Assembly: GCA_017403885.1 (NCBI GenBank)
Contig: JAFRDM010000072.1
Span: forward strand, 1 to 59,960
Source of the DNA: Oscillospiraceae bacterium
GTDB lineage: Bacteria > Bacillota > Clostridia > Oscillospirales > Oscillospiraceae
Reading direction: 5' to 3'
Length of the DNA: 59,960 nucleotides
Part shown: positions 53,576-59,960 of the stretch, piece after piece
How positions within the stretch are numbered: the first letter of the stretch is position 1
How the letters are laid out: every line of letters begins with the position of its first letter
The notes under the pieces: model-generated
Databases searched by the model: none
Seen by the model: only the letters and a program-made list of their open reading frames with translations
Told to the model about the DNA's origin: nothing
Made by a program: the position numbers and the translations under genes

Positions 53576-54144
53576 AGAAGTTCAACTCCTTGCTTTTTGA
53601 GCATTTCCCCCAGCAGACACAGGGGCAGGCCCATGACGTTGAAAAAGTCGCCGTCGATCCGCTCGACGAAGAGCGCGCCCTTGCCCTGGGCGCCGTATGC
53701 GCCGGCCTTGTCCATCGGCTCGCCGGTCGCGATATAGCGTTCGATCTCGCTCTCGGAGAGCGTGCGGAAGCTGACGGCCGAGCGGTCGGCGCGGCAGAGC
53801 TCGACGCCGCCGCGGACGACGCACACGCCGGAGTAGACCTCGTGCGTGTTCCCCGAGAGCGTGCGGAGCATCTCAGCGGCTTCGTCCGCCGTGCGCGGCT
53901 TGCCGTAGACGCGGCCTCCGTACACGACGATCGTGTCCGCGGCGACGACGACGTCGCCGTCCTCCGCCTCCGCGGCGGCCTCGCGCGCCTTGGCGGCGGC
54001 GAGAGCGCAGACCAGCTCCGGCGGCGAAAGCGAGGGATCGGCTTTTTCCTCGCCCTGCGCGGGGCGGACGAGCAGCCCGGGCACGCCGAGCATCTCCATC
54101 AGCTCTCTCCGGCGCGGAGAGGCCGAGGCCAGAATAAAACGCAT
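53572..54144 (-). CDS. maf: Maf family nucleotide pyrophosphatase
   Basis: 190 residues. Hydrolyses non-canonical or pyrimidine NTPs to the monophosphate. ILASASPRRRELMEMLG at the start, VVAADTIVV in the middle, and EPMDKAGAYGAQGKGALFVERIDGDFFNVMGLPL at the end, all conserved. Overlaps mreC by 4 bases (ATGA). Confidence 0.96.
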   Translation of the reverse strand: MRFILASASPRRRELMEMLGVPGLLVRPAQGEEKADPSLSPPELVCALAAAKAREAAAEAEDGDVVVAADTIVVYGGRVYGKPRTADEAAEMLRTLSGNTHEVYSGVCVVRGGVELCRADRSAVSFRTLSESEIERYIATGEPMDKAGAYGAQGKGALFVERIDGDFFNVMGLPLCLLGEMLKKQGVELL

Positions 54145-54172
54145 GTGTTTTCGTTTCCTCCGGAGGGAAGGA

Positions 54173-56260
54173 TCAGTCCACGCCGCGGTAGTACAGCCCG
54201 CGGGTGAGGACGTTGGGACGGTAATCGCTCTGCCCGAGATAGGCCTTTGCGACCTCGACGCACTCGCGCGCGCTCTCGGTCGTGAACAGCAGCCGGGCGC
54301 CCCAGAGCCCGCAGGCCGCGACGTCGCTCCCGCGGTCGGCGAGATAGAGCTTGTGGGCGTTGTAGATCACGTTGCGGCAGCCGAATTCCTTGACGACGTG
54401 GAAGACGTTGCCGGTGCGGTCGGTCATCTGCGCGGGCGCGGAGCAGGCGCAGCGGCCGGCGCTGTGGCGGATGACGCACTGGTCGGACACCATCAGCGGC
54501 AGGCGGCCGTAAACGATCATCTCCAGATCAAGGCTCTTGCGCAGATCGCGGATCTGCGCCATGCGCAGCTCGAACGAGGCGGTGGCGGAGAGGAAGCCCC
54601 CCTCGCAGAGCACGTTGAGCGTGCGCGAATTGAATACGTTCAGCCCGAAGTCGCCGCGCAGCGCCATGCCGGCGCGGCGGGCGAGGGCGATATGGCCGAG
54701 GTTGCCGACGAGCGCCTCCTCCACGCCCTGCGAGGCGAGGAATTCGAGCGCGGCGAGGACGTCCTCGCTCTGGTCGTCGGTGATGACGCGGGGGAGCACG
54801 GCGACGAGCTTCGTGCCGTTCTCGGCGAATTTCCGCACGGGAGAGAAATCGCCGACGAGCCCCATGGCCGGGAAGTACAGATAGTCGGGCCGCAGCGCGC
54901 ACAGCTCGTCGCTGAGCTGGGAGACGGCGCGCACCTGGAAGATCGTCAGCGGGGCGCCAGGCTCGTTCTTCTTCTCCTGCAGCGGCGGCAGCGCGAGCGA
55001 GCGCCGCAGCGGCGGCTTGGCCCGCTCCTCGGAGATCTGCGTGATCAGGCGGCGCCTGAGATCGTTGATCTCGGCGGTCGGCAGGAAAAGGAAGGGATCG
55101 ACCTTCGCGCGGTTTTCCACACAGTTGTAGGGCGTGCCGCCGGTTTTGAACATCTGATCGGCGACGAAGCTCTCCGTCAGGCCCTGGCGCTTGGCGGCCT
55201 CGGGCAGCGGCCCTGCGGCGACGGCCCTGTGGCCGTCGTCGTCGAAGGCGATGGCGCGGATCGGCTGGCCCTTTTCGCACAGCGTGTAGAAATGCAGCGG
55301 CACGCGGCGCAGCTCGCCCTCGGAATAGGCTTTGCGCGCGGCGGTGAAAAGCTTTTCGGCGTCGCGGTCGGCGCCGTCGGCGCGCACGCCGAACATGTCC
55401 TTTTTATCGCCTTTGTAATAGCCCTGCGTGAAGCCTCCGCGCGAGAAAGCGGTCTCGAGCGTGTCGAGCTCGTCCTTCGTGGGCGCGCGGCGGTCGTGCA
55501 GGACGTTGGCGTAAACGCCCGTGACGACGGCGGTGTACTCCGGCCGCTTCATGCGGCCCTCGATCTTGAGACAGGCCACGCCCGCGTCTTCAAGCTCGGC
55601 GAGCTTGTCGACAAGGCAGCTGTCCTTGAGCGAGAGAGGATAGTCGTCCATCCGCCCGCCGAGCGAGTAGGCCATGCGGCAGGGCTGGGCGCACATGCCG
55701 CGGTTGCCGCTGCGGCGGCCGATCAGCGCGGACATGTAGCACTGCCCGCTGTGGCAGAAGCACAGCGCGCCGTGGACGAACACTTCCGTCTCGATGGAGG
55801 CGTTGGCGGTGATGTAGCGGATCTGGTCGATCGACAGCTCGCGCGCGAGCACGGCGCGCGTCAGACCCAGCTCGGCCGCGGCCTCGACCCCGGCGAGATT
55901 GTGGATGCTCATCTGCGTGCTGGCGTGCAGGGGCATGTCCGGCAGCGCGGCGCGCAGCGCGCGCACGAGCCCGAGATCCTGCACGATCAGCCCGTCCGCG
56001 CCGAGAGAGGAGACGAGCCGCGCCTGGGCGACGGCGGCTTCCGTCTCGCGGTCGTCCACGAGGGTGTTGAGCGTGACGTAGACCCTGCAGCCGCGGATGC
56101 GGCAGTAGCGCACCGCCTTTTCAAACTCTTCTTCCGTAAAGTTTTTCGCTCCGCGGCGGGCGTTGAAATCGCCCAGGCCGAGATAGACCGCGTCGGCGCC
56201 GTTCTGTACGGCGCCGATGACGGCTTCCGGCGAGCCGGCGGGGGAGAGCAGTTCTGTCAT
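54173..56260 (-). CDS. U32-family protein with DUF3656-like region (RlhA-like)
   Basis: 695 residues. Signature EVFVHGALCFCHSGQCYMSALI followed by RSGNRGMCAQPCR marks the peptidase U32 family. Length and a long central region resemble RlhA (YdcP), which hydroxylates a cytidine in 23S rRNA, rather than the shorter TrhP type for tRNA. C-terminal Cys-rich VIRHSAGRCAC is also family-typical; the cysteines may hold an iron-sulfur cluster. ATG 56260 has AAGGAG 7 bases upstream. Shares the transcript with maf and mreC. Confidence 0.9.
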   Translation of the reverse strand: MTELLSPAGSPEAVIGAVQNGADAVYLGLGDFNARRGAKNFTEEEFEKAVRYCRIRGCRVYVTLNTLVDDRETEAAVAQARLVSSLGADGLIVQDLGLVRALRAALPDMPLHASTQMSIHNLAGVEAAAELGLTRAVLARELSIDQIRYITANASIETEVFVHGALCFCHSGQCYMSALIGRRSGNRGMCAQPCRMAYSLGGRMDDYPLSLKDSCLVDKLAELEDAGVACLKIEGRMKRPEYTAVVTGVYANVLHDRRAPTKDELDTLETAFSRGGFTQGYYKGDKKDMFGVRADGADRDAEKLFTAARKAYSEGELRRVPLHFYTLCEKGQPIRAIAFDDDGHRAVAAGPLPEAAKRQGLTESFVADQMFKTGGTPYNCVENRAKVDPFLFLPTAEINDLRRRLITQISEERAKPPLRRSLALPPLQEKKNEPGAPLTIFQVRAVSQLSDELCALRPDYLYFPAMGLVGDFSPVRKFAENGTKLVAVLPRVITDDQSEDVLAALEFLASQGVEEALVGNLGHIALARRAGMALRGDFGLNVFNSRTLNVLCEGGFLSATASFELRMAQIRDLRKSLDLEMIVYGRLPLMVSDQCVIRHSAGRCACSAPAQMTDRTGNVFHVVKEFGCRNVIYNAHKLYLADRGSDVAACGLWGARLLFTTESARECVEVAKAYLGQSDYRPNVLTRGLYYRGVD

Positions 56261-56325
56261 GTCGGGTCTCCTTCGGAGAGGGAGATCGTCTCTCCCGCTC
56301 CCGAGTTCATAACTATACAAAATAC

Positions 56326-56355
56326 ATTATACCACAAGTCCCCCTCTTGCGACAA
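56326..56355 (-). promoter_or_regulatory. Promoter of the U32-maf-mre operon
   Basis: Minus-strand TTGTCG, 18 bases, TATAAT. Its -35 overlaps that of the divergent promoter at 56347-56375. Confidence 0.6.
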
Positions 56356-56375
56356 GAACTAATTCATGCTATAAT
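56347..56375 (+). promoter_or_regulatory. Promoter of the dnaD-dnaI operon
   Basis: TTGCGA, 17 bases, TATAAT. The -35 elements of the two divergent promoters share 56350-56352, so RNA polymerase cannot occupy both at once. Confidence 0.7.
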
Positions 56376-56440
56376 GTGTAAACAAATTAAGACGCTTTTG
56401 TGTCTTTTTTACGGGATCCCGAACACGGAGAGAAGCAGCG

Positions 56441-57349
56441 ATGGCGGATAAAGAAAGAGAAAACCTGATAAGCGCCGAAACGGCGGACGCGCTGATCGCC
56501 GCGCACGACGGCGACATGGCGCTGTGCTGCCTGTATTTTGCGCGTCATCCGGACGCGGACGACGAGACGGCCGCGTCCGTGCTCTGCCGCACGCGCGCCG
56601 AGATCGCCGCGGCGCGGGAAAAGCTCGGACGCATCCTGCGGACCGGAAGAAAAGACGTGCCGGCGCCTCCGCCCGACGAACCGGTGGAGCGCGACGCCGA
56701 GGAGATCGTCAGGACCTTCAAGGAGAAGGCCTTCGAGCCGATCCTCGCCGAGATGACCCGCATCCTGGGCACGATCCCCTCAAAAGCCTATCTCAACACG
56801 CTGGTGGACATATACGATCGCCTGGGCATGCCGCCGGAGGTCATCCTGCTGCTGCTCAACTACTGCGACGAGGAGACGCATCGCCGCGGGGGCAGCGGCC
56901 GCCGTCCCTCCGCCAAGGCCATCTCGGACGAGGCCTATCGCTGGGCCAACCGCGAGATCCTGACGCTGGAGCTGGCGGAGGAGCATATCGCCCGCTGCGA
57001 GCAGCGCCGCTCCGACCACGGACGGATCGCAGAGCTGCTCGGCATCCGGGGCAGAGAGCTGTACAAGAGAGAAACGGATTACATCGACGCCTGGCTGGAA
57101 ATGGGCTTTTCGGACGAGGCGATCGCGCTGGCGCTCGAGCGCACGGTGATGAATACGGGCGCGCTCAAGTGGCCGTATCTCAACGGCATCCTGCGCAACT
57201 GGCACGCCGCGGGACTGCATACGCCCGAGGAGATCGAACAGGCCGAGGGCAAGCGCCGCGGCTATGAAGACGCGTCCGTCCCCCCGCCGGGACCGGATCA
57301 GAAGGATCTGGAAAGGATCCTGAACAAACTCAAGGGAGGCAAGGCATGA
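56441..57349 (+). CDS. DnaD-domain replication initiation protein
   Basis: 302 residues. Helical N-terminus, then two DnaD-like repeats (about 90-180 and 190-275); the second has the typical YLNGILRNWHAAGLHT (the Y-x3-I-x3-W motif). DnaD/DnaB proteins help load the replicative helicase at origins and restart sites in Firmicutes. ATG 56441 is followed at 57346 by the loader gene, with a 4-base overlap. Confidence 0.9.
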   Translation: MADKERENLISAETADALIAAHDGDMALCCLYFARHPDADDETAASVLCRTRAEIAAAREKLGRILRTGRKDVPAPPPDEPVERDAEEIVRTFKEKAFEPILAEMTRILGTIPSKAYLNTLVDIYDRLGMPPEVILLLLNYCDEETHRRGGSGRRPSAKAISDEAYRWANREILTLELAEEHIARCEQRRSDHGRIAELLGIRGRELYKRETDYIDAWLEMGFSDEAIALALERTVMNTGALKWPYLNGILRNWHAAGLHTPEEIEQAEGKRRGYEDASVPPPGPDQKDLERILNKLKGGKA

Positions 57350-58302
57350 GCTACGACGGAAAGATCCTCGCCCTGGCGCGGGATCGGCTGGACGCCGTGC
57401 GCGAGCGGAATGCGCGCGAGCGCGAAATGCGCGAGACAAGCGCCTATGCCGCAAAGCCGGAGCTGCGCGCGATCGACGCGGCCCTGCGCGCACAGATGAC
57501 GGAGCTTGTGCGGCTCACCCTCTCCGGCGGACCGGACGCCGCGGAAAAAATCGAAAAGCTCAGGGAAGACAATCTTGCGCTGCAGAGCCGCCGCGGCGAG
57601 CTGCTGCGCCAGCTCGGACACGGCGGGGACTGGCTCGACGAGATCGTCTCCTGCGAGAAATGCCGCGACAGCGGCGTGTACCGCGGCGGGGTCTGCAGCT
57701 GTCTGAAAAAGCTGTATAACGAGGAGCTCACGCGCGATCTGGGCGTACTGCTGAAAAACGGCGGCGAGAGCTTTGAAAAGTTCGATCTTTCGCTCTACGA
57801 CGCGGAGTATCGCGGCTCGATGCAGACCGTGTACGAGATCGCAAAGGCCTTCGCCGAGCAGTTTTCTCCCGCCTCCGGGAACCTGCTTTTCCAGGGCGGG
57901 ACGGGCCTGGGAAAGACCTTCCTTTCCGCCTGCGTGGCCAGAGCGGTCGCGGCGCGGGGCTATTCCGTATGCTACGACACGGCGGCCGCCGTGGTCGGCA
58001 GCTTCGAGGCGCAGAAGTTCAGCCGCGACGAGGAGGCGGACGCGCGCGTCAAAAGGATACTCTCCTGCGACCTGATGATCCTGGACGACCTCGGCACCGA
58101 GATGCCCACGCCGATGGCGGACAGCGCCCTCTATACGCTGATCAACACCCGTCTCAACGAAGGAAAGAACACGATCATCAGCACGAATCTCCGCGACGGA
58201 GAGCTGCAGAAGCGCTACGGAGCGCAGATCTGCTCGCGGCTGTTCGGCGCGTACGAGCGCGTGCCCTTCGTCGGCCGGGACATCCGGATGCTCAAGCGCT
58301 GA
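57346..58302 (+). CDS. dnaI: DnaI/DnaC-type helicase loader
   Basis: 318 residues. N-terminal zinc-type cluster Cys103, Cys106, Cys117, Cys119 (CEKC..CSC), then an AAA+ domain with Walker A GGTGLGKT (residues 184-191) and Walker B LMILDDLGTE. Loads the replicative helicase with the DnaD protein encoded just upstream. Sensor region NTRLNEGKNTIISTNL is standard. Confidence 0.94.
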   Translation: MSYDGKILALARDRLDAVRERNAREREMRETSAYAAKPELRAIDAALRAQMTELVRLTLSGGPDAAEKIEKLREDNLALQSRRGELLRQLGHGGDWLDEIVSCEKCRDSGVYRGGVCSCLKKLYNEELTRDLGVLLKNGGESFEKFDLSLYDAEYRGSMQTVYEIAKAFAEQFSPASGNLLFQGGTGLGKTFLSACVARAVAARGYSVCYDTAAAVVGSFEAQKFSRDEEADARVKRILSCDLMILDDLGTEMPTPMADSALYTLINTRLNEGKNTIISTNLRDGELQKRYGAQICSRLFGAYERVPFVGRDIRMLKR

Positions 58303-58326
58303 GGACGCGGAAAGGAGCGAAAAGCC

Positions 58327-59352
58327 ATGCAGCATGAGATCACGAAGGAGATCCCCCTGCTGAACGCGAACGGGGACCTGACCGAGCCGGGTTATGCCAA
58401 AAGCCTTCTGCCCGTCTACCGCCGCGCGGACGTCAAGGCGAGCAGGCTGCGGCTGAAGGAGTGGGACTATTATCTCGTCAGCAACGGCCGCTTCGCCCTG
58501 GCGCTGACGATCGCCGACAACGGCTATATGGGCCTCGACTCGATCTCGATCATCGAGCTGGAGGAAAAGTGGGAGATCACGACCAGCCCGATGAGCCTCA
58601 TGACGCTCGGAAGGGTCGGCCTGCCCGAGAGCTCGAAGAGCGGCGTCTCGCAGCACGCCGGCAAGGGCTATGAGCTGAAGTTCAGCGCGCTCGGCGACGG
58701 GCGGCGCGTCCTCTCTGCGCACATGGACCGTTTCGGCGACAAGGGCGCGATCGACGCGCTCGTCGAGCTGTTTGACGAGCCGGAGGACAGCATGGTCATC
58801 GCCACGCCCTTCGGCAAGCCCAAACACTTCTATTACAACCAGAAGATCAACTGCCAGCGCGCCAAAGGCTGGTTCACTTACGGCGGCCGCACCTGGCATT
58901 TCGACCCCGACGACAGCTTCGCCGTGCTCGACTGGGGCCGCGGCGTGTGGACCTATCACAACACCTGGTACTGGGGCTCGGCCTCGTATCGGGTCGACGG
59001 CGTGCCCTTCGGCTGGAACATCGGCTACGGCTTCGGCGACACCTCTGCCGCGAGCGAGAACATGCTCTTCTACGACGGCAAAGCCCACAAGCTTTCGCAG
59101 GTGAAATTCCACATCCCCGGCGACGAAAAGGACTTTCTTTCTCCGTGGAAGTTCAGCTCCGACGACGGCCGCTTCGAGATGGATTTCACGCCCATCCTCG
59201 ATCGCGCCTCCTGCACGGATCTCAAGCTCAGCAAATCCGACCAGCATCAGGTCTTCGGTAATTTTACCGGAAAAGCCGTGCTGGACGACGGCCGTGTGAT
59301 CGAGGTCAGGGACTTCCCGGGCTTCGCCGAAAAAGTGGAAAACAAGTGGTAG
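58327..59352 (+). CDS. DUF2804 domain protein
   Basis: 341 residues spanning the whole family: QHEITKEIPLLNANGDLTEPGY at the start, then INCQRAKGWFTYGGRTWHF, FAVLDWGRGVWTYHNTWYWGSA and a C-terminal lobe with FTPILDRAS. The conserved DWGRG and the Trp/Tyr-rich segments suggest a beta-sandwich ligand-binding protein, possibly for lipids. No activity known. RBS AAAGGAG before ATG 58327. Terminator follows. Confidence 0.92.
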   Translation: MQHEITKEIPLLNANGDLTEPGYAKSLLPVYRRADVKASRLRLKEWDYYLVSNGRFALALTIADNGYMGLDSISIIELEEKWEITTSPMSLMTLGRVGLPESSKSGVSQHAGKGYELKFSALGDGRRVLSAHMDRFGDKGAIDALVELFDEPEDSMVIATPFGKPKHFYYNQKINCQRAKGWFTYGGRTWHFDPDDSFAVLDWGRGVWTYHNTWYWGSASYRVDGVPFGWNIGYGFGDTSAASENMLFYDGKAHKLSQVKFHIPGDEKDFLSPWKFSSDDGRFEMDFTPILDRASCTDLKLSKSDQHQVFGNFTGKAVLDDGRVIEVRDFPGFAEKVENKW

Positions 59353-59400
59353 ACAGGATGCCTATAGCCGTGAACGATCGCACGCGCGCGTGCTGCAAAC

Positions 59401-59438
59401 AAATAAGAGGAACAGGAAAAAGCCTGTTCCTCTTATTT
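59401..59438. terminator. Bidirectional terminator
   Basis: Perfect 16-bp stem (59401-59416 with 59423-59438) with a 6-base loop; A-rich before and T-rich after. Confidence 0.93.
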
Positions 59439-59465
59439 TTCTCTTGGGAAGGATGGCGCGAGAAA

Positions 59466-59960
59466 TCAATTTCTCCCGATGTAAAGCTGTTCGATTCTCA
59501 TGGAAGGGATGGTTATACTTCCACCCAAAATGGTCGTATACGTTTTTGTGCCGGTGCACGTTCCGTATACCGTAATATAATCTCCTTCGATGATGCTGAC
59601 ATCAGAGCTGCCGGTTACATAGAAGACATTATCCCATCTACCTTTGGTGGCGACCCTTAGCGTATAGCTGCCCCAACTTTTCTGTACCTGAAGAACACGT
59701 CCGTAGATGCTGATTTTGTCACCGTTATAGGACGAGGGGTATCTCATGATGGAAGTATAATCTCCCTTGGGATAGGAAGTGGTATCATAAACTGCATCAT
59801 GGTCGATGGTTACCTGAAGCGTGATCATGTTCTTCGGATCAGAATTATCCTTTAAGATGAGGGTGCCTTTACCTGCCTTCCGCGGGGTAATATCAATATT
59901 GATCTTGGTTCCGGAAAGCGTGTAGTCACAGTCAAAAAATGTTTTTCCGGAATTCGTTAC
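59466..59960 (-). CDS. Partial protein with an Ig-like stretch and an OB-like domain (5' end outside window)
   Basis: 165 residues up to the window edge; the frame is open to base 59960, so the true start lies beyond. The visible N-part (SGTKINIDITPRKAGKGTL) reads like the end of an extracellular beta-sandwich module; the rest (NGDKISIYGRVLQVQKS, then IIEGDYITVYGTCTGT) has the strand order of small OB-fold domains in clostridial lipoproteins. Codon use is clearly lower in GC than the upstream genes, which suggests a different origin. Function unknown. Confidence 0.7.
   Translation of the reverse strand, partial: VTNSGKTFFDCDYTLSGTKINIDITPRKAGKGTLILKDNSDPKNMITLQVTIDHDAVYDTTSYPKGDYTSIMRYPSSYNGDKISIYGRVLQVQKSWGSYTLRVATKGRWDNVFYVTGSSDVSIIEGDYITVYGTCTGTKTYTTILGGSITIPSMRIEQLYIGRN

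Overview
The window looks like a chromosomal segment from a GC-rich (roughly 60% or more by eye), low-oxygen member of the Firmicutes, most plausibly class Clostridia, family Oscillospiraceae or a close relative. The grounds are strong Gram-positive ribosome binding sites with many TTG and GTG starts, sigma-A promoters (TTGACA-17-TATAAT type), a DnaD/DnaI primosome pair, a YolD plus Y-family polymerase pair, a V-type ATPase operon in the Enterococcus/Clostridia order, lipoproteins with standard lipoboxes, and fermentation genes (pta, Etf-linked lactate dehydrogenase). No rRNA, tRNA, CRISPR array, transposase or prophage gene was found.

Layout. 1-3.4 kb: a truncated aldo/keto reductase with ferredoxin-type cysteines, then a three-gene cassette of two unknown multi-pass membrane proteins around a flavin-reductase-like protein. 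3.5-8.1 kb: a lactate operon (FAD-dependent dehydrogenase, EtfB, EtfA, LarA racemase). 8.2-13.2 kb: a phosphoribosyltransferase, a two-component system and an APC permease. 13.3-14.4 kb: a low-GC islet with two small membrane proteins and a palindromic repeat. 14.4-16.4 kb: YolD and a Y-family polymerase. 16.7-24.4 kb: a six-gene operon for surface or exported proteins (CotH kinase-like lipoprotein, two phosphodiester glycosidase-domain proteins, a leucine-rich lipoprotein, two membrane proteins of unknown role). 24.4-30.4 kb: murC, then cca, a family 4 uracil-DNA glycosylase and two acyltransferase-fold proteins, then an XRE regulator with its membrane partner. 30.5-39.1 kb: a complete nine-gene V-type ATPase operon on the minus strand, with a c-ring whose ligand set resembles the sodium-binding NtpK of Enterococcus. 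39.4-49.9 kb: tadA, pta, cinA, thiI, a lipoprotein, comM, aspS, hisS and a degenerate methylglyoxal synthase homologue. 50-56.3 kb: the cell-elongation operon (U32 protein, maf, mreC, mreD, PBP2). 56.4-59.4 kb: DnaD-like protein, DnaI-like loader and a DUF2804 protein. The last 0.5 kb is the 3' part of a lower-GC protein with an OB-like domain.

How the genes fit together. The lactate operon would feed electrons from lactate to NAD or ferredoxin through the flavoprotein pair, and LarA would interconvert the lactate stereoisomers; Pta belongs to the acetate end of such a metabolism. The V-ATPase would couple ATP to a cation gradient. The mre/PBP2 and murC genes serve the cell wall. The 16.7-24.4 kb operon is the least explained part: it pairs an exported kinase fold with enzymes of a family that cleaves sugar phosphodiesters, and it is the best candidate for an undescribed system.
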